DNA of 64,000 nucleotides from Verrucomicrobia bacterium LW23 (lineage in GTDB: Bacteria; Verrucomicrobiota; Verrucomicrobiia; Methylacidiphilales; UBA1321), in the NCBI GenBank assembly GCA_003054695.1, contig QAZA01000045.1, forward strand, positions 372,001-436,000. Direction: 5' to 3'. Shown here in pieces: positions 51,213-60,352 of the stretch; positions within the stretch are counted from its first letter, which is position 1, and each line of letters begins with the position of its first letter. A program made the translations under genes and the position numbers. The notes below the pieces were generated by a model, which saw only the letters and a list, made by a program, of their open reading frames with translations, was not told the DNA's origin and did no database searches.

Positions 51213-52376
51213 ATGAGTCCCGCCAAGAGCAAACCGGCAGCACCTACCGCCACCAAGCCCAGCCGGAAAGCTCCCGCCATCTCTGCCGCCTCGATGAACC
51301 CCGCAGGCAAGGCGCCCAGGAAGGGCTCCGCAAAGAGCCAGCCGGCCAAGCCCGCGCCTGCCGCAAAATCCAGGGAAAAGGCTAAGGCAACACCTCAGGC
51401 CGGGGCAACTCCCTCCCGTAAGCCAACGGCAAAGCCTGCCTCAGAGTCATCAGCAGCCGCCGCCCCTGCACCCACGCCCCAATCCAAGGCAAGCAAGCCC
51501 GCTCGCAAGCTCTCCGCAGCGGCCATCGCGGCCGCGCTTGTCCCCACATCCGCTGCCCCCGCCCCCACTACGCCGCCTCCGGCAGAGTCCATGCTCTGGA
51601 TCCCGTCCCCTTCCCTCGGCGCGGAGCGCGGCTACTGCCTTTCCGCCGTCCTTCACGCGCCGGTCGTCGCCGGTGTGGCAACGAATGCGAAGAAGACTGC
51701 CCGCCCCCTCGTCATCCTCTCCCACGGCTACACGGGCAGCAAGCAGGAGTCCGGCCGCCTCTTCGTCACCACCGCGCGTGCCCTGGCACGCAAGGGCTTA
51801 AGCGCGTTGCGCTTCGACTTTATGGGCTCCGGCGACAGCCACGGCGAGTTCTATGAGATGTCGCCCAACACGGAGATCGCCGACCTGAAGGCGGTCATCG
51901 CCTGGGCGCAGGAGCAGGGCTACGGCCCCATCGGCCTGCTCGGGCTCAGTTTCGGCGGCGCCGTCAGCATCTGCACCACCGCGCAGGTGGAGGCCGCCCG
52001 CCCCGGCACCATCCGCGCGCTGGCCACCTGGTCCAGCGTCCCCAGCTTCAACTTCTGGCGCAAGCAGCCCGACGCCGGCCAGCCGCTCCCCGCCCCCCAC
52101 ACCAACGGCCTGCAGGTTGGCCCGCAGTTCTTTATGGACCGTCCCGCGATGGACGTACCCGCCAGCTACAAAAGCCTGCGCCTGCCGCGCCTGCAGATCC
52201 AGGGGGACAAGGATATCCCCGGCTTTCTCGAAGGCTTTACCGCCTACTTCAAGCAGGCCAAAGGCCCCAAAAAGCACACAGTCATCCCCGGTGCCGACCA
52301 CGTCTTCACCACCTGGCCGCACCGCGTCAAAGTCATCGAAGACACGGCGGCGTGGCTGGCCGAGCAGCTTGCCTAA
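51213..52376 (+). CDS. Alpha/beta hydrolase with Lys/Ala/Pro-rich N-terminus
   Basis: 387 residues. Residues about 1-115 are a basic Lys/Ala/Pro/Ser-rich stretch, probably disordered. The rest is an alpha/beta hydrolase: LVILSHGYTGSKQESGR (oxyanion hole region), LRFDFMGSGDSHGE, nucleophile elbow GLSFGGAV near 247, and candidate Asp (QGDKDIP) and His (GADHVF). No signal peptide, so probably cytoplasmic. Substrate unknown; related serine hydrolases cleave esters. Its last codons overlap the end of the convergent oxidoreductase gene by four bases. Confidence 0.85.
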   Translation: MSPAKSKPAAPTATKPSRKAPAISAASMNPAGKAPRKGSAKSQPAKPAPAAKSREKAKATPQAGATPSRKPTAKPASESSAAAAPAPTPQSKASKPARKLSAAAIAAALVPTSAAPAPTTPPPAESMLWIPSPSLGAERGYCLSAVLHAPVVAGVATNAKKTARPLVILSHGYTGSKQESGRLFVTTARALARKGLSALRFDFMGSGDSHGEFYEMSPNTEIADLKAVIAWAQEQGYGPIGLLGLSFGGAVSICTTAQVEAARPGTIRALATWSSVPSFNFWRKQPDAGQPLPAPHTNGLQVGPQFFMDRPAMDVPASYKSLRLPRLQIQGDKDIPGFLEGFTAYFKQAKGPKKHTVIPGADHVFTTWPHRVKVIEDTAAWLAEQLA

Positions 52377-53458
52377 CTTTGCCGCTTGGCAGAAACAGCT
52401 GCAACCCTCTCCGGCACAACAAGATCCATTATCTCGTTCGTCCGCAGCGCAGTATATCCCGTGCTGCGGCTCGGTATTGTGCAGGTGGGATAGCGCTCGT
52501 CAGCCATCTGCAGCGCATGCATAACCGTCTGGAGCAGAGGTTGTTGGATATGCTCCGGCGCCTCAAACGTGTACTCCTGCCGCTTCCCGTATGCCGTCTC
52601 ATACACAACCGGGCCGTGGCTGAAAAGCCCCGTTCGCAGCGTTCCGCGCCGCCCAAAAATCTCGATGAGATCGGACTTCTCCGTACATGCAAAGTTCCAC
52701 GTGGCGGAGCACGCCAGACTCTGCCCCTCGGCCCCCAGTTCCTCCGCCATATCCGCGCCAGGCCTGTCCACTTCAAACAGCATGCCAACCTGTTGCGCAA
52801 CAACGGGTTGGCCAGGCTGGGAAGGCGCCGGGCGGTTCCATGCCCGCACATGGCGCAGCGGACCAAACCAAAAATCAAATAAATCCAGCGCGTGGCTGCC
52901 TAAATCCACAAACAGCCCGCCGCCGGAAGTCGCCGCATCCCCGCGCCAGCCCAGATCCTTGCCCGGAGCCGCATAGTGCGTACCCGAAAAACGGTAGCGC
53001 AGCTCCGTCACCTCACCTATCAGCCCGGAGGTCATCGCCTCGTGCATCCACACAAACCACGGCAGCGCGCGCCGGTAATACGCCACAAAAAGAGGCTGCC
53101 GCGCTGCCTCAAACGCCGCCACCATGGCCCGCGCCTGAGCCGCGCTCGCGCCCATCGGCTTCTCCACGTAGCACGGTTTACCCGCGGCGGCCACCTTCAG
53201 CGCAAGCTCCGCGTGGCTACCCGGCGGCGTCGCTACATACACGGCGTCAACCTCGGGGTGATGGATCAACGCATCGGCGTCATCCAGCCAGATCGGCACG
53301 CCATGCCGCTCCGCATAGTCGCGAGCCTTCGCACCGTCGCGGCGCATAACGGCAACAAGCCGGCTTCCCTCTATTTTGGAGAGAGCCGGCCCGCTTTTCT
53401 TCTCGGTAACATCGCCGCAGCCCACGATGCCCCAACGTATGATTTTCTTCCGACTCAT
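52373..53458 (-). CDS. Gfo/Idh/MocA-family oxidoreductase
   Basis: 361 residues from the ATG at 53458 (MSRKKIIRWGIVGCGDVTEK); the open frame continues far upstream through the lipoprotein gene in another frame and that part is not coding. The Rossmann motif GIVGCG, the VYVATPPGSH strand and the signature CYVEKPMG are intact. C-terminal SGGGLFVDLGSHALDLFDF is typical of the family. These enzymes oxidise or reduce sugars or inositols with NAD(P). It follows the lipoprotein gene at 53478-53897 after 19 bases and may be co-transcribed with it. Confidence 0.92.
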   Translation of the reverse strand: MSRKKIIRWGIVGCGDVTEKKSGPALSKIEGSRLVAVMRRDGAKARDYAERHGVPIWLDDADALIHHPEVDAVYVATPPGSHAELALKVAAAGKPCYVEKPMGASAAQARAMVAAFEAARQPLFVAYYRRALPWFVWMHEAMTSGLIGEVTELRYRFSGTHYAAPGKDLGWRGDAATSGGGLFVDLGSHALDLFDFWFGPLRHVRAWNRPAPSQPGQPVVAQQVGMLFEVDRPGADMAEELGAEGQSLACSATWNFACTEKSDLIEIFGRRGTLRTGLFSHGPVVYETAYGKRQEYTFEAPEHIQQPLLQTVMHALQMADERYPTCTIPSRSTGYTALRTNEIMDLVVPERVAAVSAKRQS

Positions 53459-53477
53459 CCTGTTGCGCCGCAATAGT

Positions 53478-53897
53478 TTACGGCACAACCATGATCTTCT
53501 GCGTGTACGGGCACCGCACTTCCGTGCCTGTGTTGAAGCCTCGCACGTCCACAAGGCCCGCGTCCGGGGCATACGGGCTGCGCACATAACCCTTCTTCTC
53601 GGGGATGGGAATGCCAGCCGGGTACTTGGGCGCATTGGCCGCCGGGGACTGCGACGGTGGTGGCGGGGGCGTCGTAGGACTGCCCGGAGCGCCCTGAGGG
53701 GGCGCAAAGGACGCGTTCGGGTCCGCCGTGCCAGGCGCATTCTTCTTGGGCGGAAGACGGCCCGTGTCCGTTCCCGGAGGCGCGTACGGGGAGGTAGGTT
53801 GCTGGTCCTCCTCCTGCTTCTTGCCGCCGCCAAAAAGGCCGCAGCCTGTAAGACCCAGGCAGGTGACCGCAATCACGAGAAATCGAATGGCTTTCAC
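53478..53897 (-). CDS. Small Pro-rich lipoprotein
   Basis: 139 residues. [20 protein letters not shown] has a clear lipobox (LTGC), so the mature protein is lipid-anchored. The middle is rich in Pro, and the C-terminal segment [20 protein letters not shown] followed by [16 protein letters not shown] is compact and resembles a conserved domain I associate with Verrucomicrobia proteins of unknown role. Its stop lies just before the oxidoreductase start. Confidence 0.82.
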   Translation of the reverse strand: MKAIRFLVIAVTCLGLTGCGLFGGGKKQEEDQQPTSPYAPPGTDTGRLPPKKNAPGTADPNASFAPPQGAPGSPTTPPPPPSQSPAANAPKYPAGIPIPEKKGYVRSPYAPDAGLVDVRGFNTGTEVRCPYTQKIMVVP

Positions 53898-54013
53898 GGC
53901 GCATTACTTTGCACAAATCTGCTCTGCGGGCAACAAAAACGTGCGCAAGTGCCAATCATTCGTGCGATCCAGGCGACAAATCAACACGCAGGGCAACAAC
54001 CTTCCGCCGCGCC

Positions 54014-55126
54014 CTACAGCGTCTGCAAAAACCGAACCAGCTGCTCGCGATTCGCGCTCGTGGCGTGACGCACGTAAAACCCGCTGCTAGCCACTGCCAG
54101 TTGCAGTGAGTGCGGCAGACCGAGCCCAAGGAGGCGCCCGATAACAAAGCCGGCGTTGAAATGATCGCCCGCACCCGTGCTGATCTTCGGCTTCGCCGTA
54201 AACGGCCCGTTCACCGTCGCTTCGCCCTGCGCATCCGCGCCCACAGCGTACTGGATGGGGTGGATAACCACCGTATGCAGCCCCAGTTTCTCGCGAATCG
54301 CCGCCGAAAGCGCAGTAAGACCCTTGGGCGTCTGCGGTGTCTTCTTCAATCGCAACACTTTAGCCACGTGCTGGCTTTCCGGCTCATTCAGCCCCAGAAT
54401 CACGTCGTTATGGGCCTGAAACTCGCCAATAATCTTCAGCGCGGCCAGCAGATCCGCATCCAGCCGCTGCGTAGCGTCGGCCAGGTCAAAAAACATCAGC
54501 CTGCGCGGCAACGGCTTAGCTGGGGTAAAATCGCTCAGCAGGCGCTTCCAGATGGCGGAGAGATGCGGCAGGTTCGTCCAGTTCACCATACCGATAAAGT
54601 GGGCGGAGTTCCACAACTTGCGGAACGGCTCCTCCCCCAGCCGCTTCTTGATGTTCTCCCAGCTAACATCGTGCACACCAGAGATTTGCGAGAGCTTTAC
54701 TTTGCCATCCGGGAAGTCAAAAGTCTGCACCAGGCCCGGCTCCGCAATCGGGTACGTTTTTGTGCGCTTGGCGAACTCGGAGAACACCGGGTGAACCTCC
54801 TTGTTGCCCAGCATGCCCACGTAATGCACCGGCGCACCTAACGTGCTGAGCGCGAACGCCATAACCGGGCCGCAACCGCCGGGGCGCACCGCCGTTTGCA
54901 CAATCTCAAACTCGGCGGCTTTGCCGGAAGCGCCGCTGATGCGCGTGCCGAAAGTTTTGATGTTGCCAAACGAGGTGAACTTGGTGGCCGACTGCCGCTG
55001 ATCTACCACCTCAAAGAGCTGGTCGACATACCCATCGAATCCCAGAAGACACTGGAACTTAAGAAGTTGCGCGCGAGAACCGATAAGCCTCTCAGCGGTT
55101 TGCCGGGCGAGACGGGAGTCAGTCAT
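54014..55126 (-). CDS. PfkB-family carbohydrate kinase
   Basis: 370 residues. The second PfkB signature STGAGDHFNAGFVIG near 330 holds the catalytic Asp and the anion hole; GGCGPVMAFALSTLG is the first. The family phosphorylates sugars or nucleosides with ATP. The sugar is not readable. The gene stands alone between the lipoprotein gene and the divergent metallo-beta-lactamase-fold gene. Confidence 0.9.
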   Translation of the reverse strand: MTDSRLARQTAERLIGSRAQLLKFQCLLGFDGYVDQLFEVVDQRQSATKFTSFGNIKTFGTRISGASGKAAEFEIVQTAVRPGGCGPVMAFALSTLGAPVHYVGMLGNKEVHPVFSEFAKRTKTYPIAEPGLVQTFDFPDGKVKLSQISGVHDVSWENIKKRLGEEPFRKLWNSAHFIGMVNWTNLPHLSAIWKRLLSDFTPAKPLPRRLMFFDLADATQRLDADLLAALKIIGEFQAHNDVILGLNEPESQHVAKVLRLKKTPQTPKGLTALSAAIREKLGLHTVVIHPIQYAVGADAQGEATVNGPFTAKPKISTGAGDHFNAGFVIGRLLGLGLPHSLQLAVASSGFYVRHATSANREQLVRFLQTL

Positions 55127-55310
55127 ATATTCGGGCGCACTCTAGCAAAACAGTCGCGTCTTGACAAGCGGCATCGAGAAGCTGAAATGGAAGCCCGCTT
55201 TTTCATTTCGCCCCTGGCGACGATTGGCGCAATTGCGGCGGGTTCCGGGCATGGGGGCGCAAGCCGAGAGCCTGCCTGTCTGTATAACACACAGCCCATC
55301 AAGCACCTGC

Positions 55311-56309
55311 ATGCATTCGGCCCCTACCCGCGCCCCGCTTCCCCTGCCCTTTCGCCTTCTGCGCGTGGGCTCCTGTACGCACCGCGAAGCTGTAGCTATG
55401 CAGGGGGCTCCCTGGCGGATCATTCGCTTTCCCACGCTGGTGGGCGTCATCCGGCACCCGACACAAGGGGTGATCCTCTACGACACCGGCTACAGCGGCC
55501 ACTTTAGGGACGCGACGAAGCGCTTGCCGGAGCGCATCTACCGCTGGATGACACCTGTCCATCTTCCTGCCCACGAGGTGCTTACAACACAACTTGGGAA
55601 TCTTGGCATTGCCCCGTCCGACGTTCGGCGCGTCATCATTTCCCACTTCCACGCGGACCACATCGCAGGTCTGCGCGATTTCCCACAGGCACGCTTTCTT
55701 TGCATGCGCGCGGACTGGGACTCCTTCCGCCGTATGGGCCGCCTGCAGGGCCTGGGCAAGGGCTTCCTTCCCGCACTTCTCCCGCGTGACTTTGAGGAGC
55801 GGCTTGAATTTGCTGAAGATAGTGCCGAAATATCTCTGCCCGTGGCACTTGCATCGCTGCAGCAATGCGGCCCCGCACGCGACATCCTGGGCGACGGCTC
55901 CCTAACCGCAATACCTCTGCCGGGACACAGTTGTTGCCAGATGGGCCTGTTGTTGCACGCCAGTCGATGGGATGGCATGTCAGGGACATCTGATGTCCCC
56001 GAAAATGCGCAACCCGTTAGCAGAACCGAAGTAGTGTTATCGTCAAAGTCAGCAGAGACACGCGATGTCCCTGCCTGGACGTTCCTGATCTCCGACGCCG
56101 CATGGTCGATTCAGGCGCTGCGAGAAAATCGCCCGCCGCACTGGCTGGCAGACAGCATTGTGCACAGCCGTTCTGCTTACCTCGAAGTCTTTGAGCGGCT
56201 GAGCACCATGGTTCGGACCAGCGAACCGAAACTATTACCGCGCCTTGTCCCATCCCACTGCAGCGCAACCTTTAACGCATGGAGCCAGGGTGACGGGCCG
56301 GCCCTCTGA
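55311..56309 (+). CDS. MBL-fold metallo-hydrolase with in-frame palindromic insertion
   Basis: 332 residues from the ATG at 55311; the frame is open 50 codons upstream without similarity. SHFHADHIAGL near 110-120 is the HxHxDH metal motif, and later PLPGHSCCQMG and ISDAAW supply the other ligands, as in lactonase-like members. About 30 residues (from MSGTSDVPEN to RDVPAW, bases 55983-56072) interrupt the fold between the GHS strand and the SDA strand and coincide with a REPIN-like DNA element. Only three bases separate it from the next gene, so it is probably in an operon with the ATP-grasp and maybe the glycosyltransferase genes. Confidence 0.88.
   Translation: MHSAPTRAPLPLPFRLLRVGSCTHREAVAMQGAPWRIIRFPTLVGVIRHPTQGVILYDTGYSGHFRDATKRLPERIYRWMTPVHLPAHEVLTTQLGNLGIAPSDVRRVIISHFHADHIAGLRDFPQARFLCMRADWDSFRRMGRLQGLGKGFLPALLPRDFEERLEFAEDSAEISLPVALASLQQCGPARDILGDGSLTAIPLPGHSCCQMGLLLHASRWDGMSGTSDVPENAQPVSRTEVVLSSKSAETRDVPAWTFLISDAAWSIQALRENRPPHWLADSIVHSRSAYLEVFERLSTMVRTSEPKLLPRLVPSHCSATFNAWSQGDGPAL
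55983..56072. repeat. REPIN-like palindrome pair inside the MBL-fold gene
   Basis: GGGACATCTGATGTCCC (55983-55999) and a degenerate inverted copy ending GATGTCCCTG (56063-56072) bound about 55 bases of unrelated sequence. The related pair at 57272-57351 has the same outer ends. Confidence 0.6.
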
Positions 56310-56312
56310 TCT

Positions 56313-57614
56313 ATGCGATTCCTCTTTACCGGCGCCCGCTCGCCCGCATGCCTGGAATGGGTCCGCCTTGTGCAACAGGCTGGCGCAGAATGGGTTGTTG
56401 CGGCAGATTCTCTCGCATTTGCACTGGCCGGCTGGAGCAATACGGTCGATGCCTACGAGCGCCTCCCCTCCCCTCGTGCTAATCTAAGGGCTTATGAACA
56501 AGCTCTTTACACACTCATACGGCGCCACCGAATCTCATGCCTCATCCCCACATGCGAGGAGGCTTTTTATATCAGCCAGATTGCCGAGAAGTTACGCGAA
56601 ACGGGATGTCAGGTAGCCGTCCCCGATTTTTCGCTGATGGCCACGCTGCATCATAAGTACTACTTCCAACAATGGGCTGCGAAGCGACTAGGCTCCAGCG
56701 ATCAATGGAGCCAGACAAACGTTACGTTTCCGGAAAGCCATCTCCTTGTTGACAAGCGAGATCTGTACGCGCACGCGGCGCGTCCGGGACAATCAGACAG
56801 TCTCTGGGTCCTGAAGCCAGCCTGGTCCCGGTTTGCAACACAAGTACGGGTGGGCATCCGCTTATCCGAGTTACCAGACGCCGCCTTGCATTCGGGTATC
56901 GCCCCTACCGATCGGATGCCGTGGGTGCTGCAACGTTGTGTTGCCGGCACGGAATATTGTAGCTACAGCATCTTACATCGCGGCCAGGTGGTGGCGCACA
57001 CCTGCTATCAGCCGACGTGGCGCGCCGGTGCGGGTGCAAGTGGCTCCGGGATCTGCTTTCTGCCTCATTCGGCCCAGGCGATTCGGCGATTTGTGGAACG
57101 CTTTGGCGCCGAGACAGGGGCCAGCGGTCAGTTCGCTTTCGACTACATCTACGGAACCACCAGCGAGGCTGGCGCCAGAGCCTACCATGTCCTCGAGTGC
57201 AATCCCCGCGCCACCAGCGGCATTCATTTGGTGTCAGCATCACTGAACGACCGCGAGAAGCGGCAGATGGTGGGACATGGGATGTCCCTGCCAAGGCCTG
57301 AACTGAATGATTTGCCTGGCAAAACGGACTCGCAGGGACATGGGATGTCCCTGGAGGATAATCCCCTCATGGTTGCGTTGGCGATGCTGGTTTTCGGCGC
57401 GCCCTCGGCGCTATGTACTTCTGCTGCATGGCGCAAATTCGCGGGCGACTTTGCCCGAGGCCGTGACGTAATCTACGCGTCCGAGGATCCGCTACCCGTT
57501 GTCGGCCAAATGTTTGCGTTTGCGGAGATTGTCTTGCTGGCACTGCGGCAAGGGCTTCCCCTCACCAGCGCAACCACTGCGGATATCGAGTGGAATGGGC
57601 CGGAGAGCGATTAA
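56313..57614 (+). CDS. ATP-grasp domain protein with in-frame palindromic insertion
   Basis: 433 residues. N-terminal Rossmann-like MRFLFTGARSPACLEWVRLV, then an ATP-grasp fold with the Lys strand SLWVLKPAWSRFATQ, and the metal-binding Glu/Asn of LECNPRATSGIHLV near 290-300. ATP-grasp enzymes join a carboxylate to an amine, thiol or hydroxyl via acyl phosphate; the substrates here are unknown. A 27-residue insert (GHGMSL..QGHGMSL, bases 57272-57351) follows the active site and corresponds to a REPIN-like DNA element. Confidence 0.8.
   Translation: MRFLFTGARSPACLEWVRLVQQAGAEWVVAADSLAFALAGWSNTVDAYERLPSPRANLRAYEQALYTLIRRHRISCLIPTCEEAFYISQIAEKLRETGCQVAVPDFSLMATLHHKYYFQQWAAKRLGSSDQWSQTNVTFPESHLLVDKRDLYAHAARPGQSDSLWVLKPAWSRFATQVRVGIRLSELPDAALHSGIAPTDRMPWVLQRCVAGTEYCSYSILHRGQVVAHTCYQPTWRAGAGASGSGICFLPHSAQAIRRFVERFGAETGASGQFAFDYIYGTTSEAGARAYHVLECNPRATSGIHLVSASLNDREKRQMVGHGMSLPRPELNDLPGKTDSQGHGMSLEDNPLMVALAMLVFGAPSALCTSAAWRKFAGDFARGRDVIYASEDPLPVVGQMFAFAEIVLLALRQGLPLTSATTADIEWNGPESD
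57272..57351. repeat. REPIN-like palindrome pair inside the ATP-grasp gene
   Basis: GGGACATGGGATGTCCC occurs at 57272-57288 and again at 57335-57351, bounding about 46 bases. Each copy is itself a 7-base inverted repeat around GGG. Confidence 0.8.
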
Positions 57615-57757
57615 CCTTCGCTTACTTCGACAGCTTGTCCGCCTCGCCGGGAAAGGGCGGAATAACAATTGGCGCGCGTCCTGGGGTGACATGCGCAGCC
57701 CGAAGGCGGTAGGATGACGCAGTTACCTACCGCGATGCCCTCGCGCTAACTCTCTCT

Positions 57758-59026
57758 ATGCGAATACTTTACCTTTACCCGGAAGAATGGACCGGCCGCC
57801 GTGCACGGGAGGTGCATACGCTTCGCACCTGCGTGGCGCTGGCAGGGGCGGGGGCGTCGGTGCATTTGCTTACAGCCGGCGGCATGGATCTTCCGCAAGA
57901 GCTTCTTCGGCTGGGACTTACATTAGCGGAGACAGCAGCGGCAAGCGAGCGCCTCAGCTCCACGGCCATCTCCCGCCGCTTCGGGCCGCTGAAAAGTGCC
58001 TGGTTTTTTCGTCGCCGCTTTGCCCCCTGGCTGGCGCAGCAGCAGCGCGGGGCGCAGCCTTTTGACGCGGCGTTCATTATCCACCTGAAGGCCGCCGCGA
58101 TGCTGAACGGAAGCCTAACGACGCTGCCGTATGTCTTTGAGGCGCACGAGGTTTTTGCGGAGACGCCGGCTCCGGGAAGCGCCTCGCTGAGGGAAGTGGA
58201 AATGCTGGAGCGCCGCGTCCTGTCGGAGGCGGCGGGGGTGATCGCGACCAGCCAGGCACTGGCTCGGGCGTTATCGTCCCGCTACTTTGCCGCGACGAAG
58301 GCGCCCCGGTTCCACATTATTGCGCACGGGGGTGCTGAGCCAGTGGAGCTGGGGTCAGGGAACGCGGGCACCGGGTCGGCGGAAGGGCCCTTTGTTTATG
58401 CGGGGTCGCTGGGTGACTGGAAGGGGCTGGATATTGCGATGGAGGCGCTGCTGTTGCTTGATGCTCAAAGTCTTACGCGCGCAACCAGGCTGCCGGAGCT
58501 CCGCATTATCGGCGGCAACCGGGACGAGTGGGAGCGATTGCGCGATACTGTGCTTTCCCGACTGCCGGGCACCGTTCGGGCGGGCGCCGGGGAGCGCCTG
58601 CACTGGCACCCGCGGGTGGCCGGCGCGGACCTGCCGCAACATCTTGCCGGGACGCGCGCCGGGCTCATCCCCACGCTTCCGGAGACGGGCAGTGGCCGGT
58701 ACTCCTGCCCCATGAAGTTGTACGACTACGCGCGCATGGGACTGCCGGTAGTGGCTACGGATCTGCCTTCACTGCAATCACTTGCGCTGGATCGCGGGGA
58801 CGCGGCGTCCGGCGGCGCACCGGTCTGGTGCATTCGCGTTACCGAACCTTCGGTGGCGGCGTGGAAAGCAGCGCTCCTGGCCGTGCCTGCGGGGGAGGAG
58901 GCGGCCCGCTGCCGGCCGGCCATCCTGGCATGGGCACGGCGCAACACGTGGGCGCAGAGGGGCCTGCGCCTTCTCGCGGCCATGGAAGGGATGGGAGTGG
59001 GACGGCGATCCGCAGCACCCAGCTAG
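57758..59026 (+). CDS. Glycosyltransferase family 4 protein
   Basis: 422 residues with GT-B layout. The N-terminal domain begins MRILYLYPEEWTGRRAREVH; the C-terminal domain has FVYAGSLGDWKGLDIAMEAL and the nucleotide-sugar site near 310-335 (YSCPMKLYDYARMGLPVVAT). It probably adds a sugar to a cell-surface glycan or natural product. It follows the ATP-grasp gene after 143 bases. Its end overlaps the convergent glycosylase gene by four bases. Confidence 0.85.
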   Translation: MRILYLYPEEWTGRRAREVHTLRTCVALAGAGASVHLLTAGGMDLPQELLRLGLTLAETAAASERLSSTAISRRFGPLKSAWFFRRRFAPWLAQQQRGAQPFDAAFIIHLKAAAMLNGSLTTLPYVFEAHEVFAETPAPGSASLREVEMLERRVLSEAAGVIATSQALARALSSRYFAATKAPRFHIIAHGGAEPVELGSGNAGTGSAEGPFVYAGSLGDWKGLDIAMEALLLLDAQSLTRATRLPELRIIGGNRDEWERLRDTVLSRLPGTVRAGAGERLHWHPRVAGADLPQHLAGTRAGLIPTLPETGSGRYSCPMKLYDYARMGLPVVATDLPSLQSLALDRGDAASGGAPVWCIRVTEPSVAAWKAALLAVPAGEEAARCRPAILAWARRNTWAQRGLRLLAAMEGMGVGRRSAAPS

Positions 59027-60132
59027 CCCGAGGCATGCGCCTGGCCGGTGCGGTACCAGTGAAAGAGAATTTGCTGCGCCACGCCGGCGTGCGGGCCAAA
59101 ATGGCGCGTGGCAAAGGCCCGGATGTATTCAGGCGACGCGGCGTCGGCCTTGCGGCGGATGTAGAGGTTGCTGAGAATGCGCTGTATCCACACGTCGACG
59201 GGGAACGCGTCGGTGCGCTGGTAGGCGAAGAGGAGGATGCATGATGCCACTTTCTCCCCTACGCCGTGAAAGCGCGTGAGGCTTTCGACGGCGGCGGGGA
59301 GGGGAAGCTCCATGATGGCGTCCGGGGAGGGCAGAGCGGGATCGCCCGCGGCAATTTGCCCGGCGGTGCGGAACAGATGCCGGGCGCGGAAGCCGAGCTT
59401 GCAGAGGCGCAGGGCTTCCTCGCCCTGGGCGGCAAGCGCGTCGGGGTGGGGGAAGGGCCAGAGGTGGTCGAGGCGGGCTGAGTCCGATTCTCGGTCAGCA
59501 TAACTTCTTCGCAGAGCGGCATTTATCTGCATAATCTGCAGGATCTGCTTTTGCGCGGAGCAGATGAAGCTGGCGGTTGCCTCCCAGGCGGGCTGCCGCA
59601 GGATACGCATGCCGCCGCAGGTGCGCATGGCGCGGGCCAGGTGGGGATCCTTCGCGGCGGAGGGGAAGGTGCGCAGGAGCGGCGTGTAGGCGGTATCCGT
59701 CTGGAAGTAGGTGCGAAGGGCGGCGACGGAGCTTTCGATCGGCGCAGCGCCGGACGGGAAAATGACGCGAAGCTGCTCGCCGGGGGCAGTCTGGCTGACG
59801 ACGCACGGGATGTCGCCGGCCCAGCCGATCCAGGCCTGGGGCAGGCCGGGTTGGGCCGCGGCGGGAAAGCGGCGCCAGCAGAAGCTTTGGCCGCTCTCCA
59901 GGGTGATCGCCAGGTCATAGGCGAAGGGCGCGAGGTCGGCGGGCATCACCTCGACGGGGAGCTCCGCGCATGCAACGGGACCGAAGGGACTGAGGGTCTC
60001 GGCGGCGGTCCGGGCGATGGGATCGCCGGCGGTTGAAGGGTGGAGCGGGGGCGCGGCGGACACGGAGCGTTGGATAGTTACAGGGGCGTGTGGCCGGCCG
60101 GCGTTTGCATGGCGATGTGGGTAACGATGCAT
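59023..60132 (-). CDS. 8-oxoguanine DNA glycosylase/AP lyase, OGG1 type
   Basis: 369 residues. The N-terminal domain contains LESGQSFCWRRF, as in OGG1, and the helix-hairpin-helix-GPD domain FHGVGEKVASCI has the catalytic Lys near 291 and the VDVWIQRI Asp near 311. It removes 8-oxoguanine opposite cytosine. The first 60 or so residues are low in similarity; an internal ATG at 59946 (MPADLAPFAYDL) has a nearby purine-rich stretch and may be the true start. It is the first gene left of the SufR-like gene, separated by a terminator. Confidence 0.88.
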   Translation of the reverse strand: MHRYPHRHANAGRPHAPVTIQRSVSAAPPLHPSTAGDPIARTAAETLSPFGPVACAELPVEVMPADLAPFAYDLAITLESGQSFCWRRFPAAAQPGLPQAWIGWAGDIPCVVSQTAPGEQLRVIFPSGAAPIESSVAALRTYFQTDTAYTPLLRTFPSAAKDPHLARAMRTCGGMRILRQPAWEATASFICSAQKQILQIMQINAALRRSYADRESDSARLDHLWPFPHPDALAAQGEEALRLCKLGFRARHLFRTAGQIAAGDPALPSPDAIMELPLPAAVESLTRFHGVGEKVASCILLFAYQRTDAFPVDVWIQRILSNLYIRRKADAASPEYIRAFATRHFGPHAGVAQQILFHWYRTGQAHASG

Positions 60133-60178
60133 GTGGTCTGCGACCTCCGCCTCAATCCTCCACCATACACCGGCGCCC

Positions 60179-60212
60179 TAAAAAGAGAAAGCCCGGCATG
60201 GTGTGCCGGGCT
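60179..60212 (-). terminator. Rho-independent terminator, minus strand
   Basis: Stem AGCCCGGCA / TGCCGGGCT at 60190-60212. Read on the minus strand it is followed by TTTCTCTTTTT. It lies 140 bases after the end of the SufR-like gene, which it should terminate. Confidence 0.8.
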
Positions 60213-60352
60213 GTATCTCGTGGGGCAGCGTGCGCTGTTGGGGCGCGCAACCTGCTCCGGGCTGTCGGCCGGGGTGGGTGGCGGACAGCGGTGCGATTGG
60301 GTTTCGCACCAAGGAGGTGGAACGGGAGGGGCAGGCGGGCTTAAGTCCGGGC

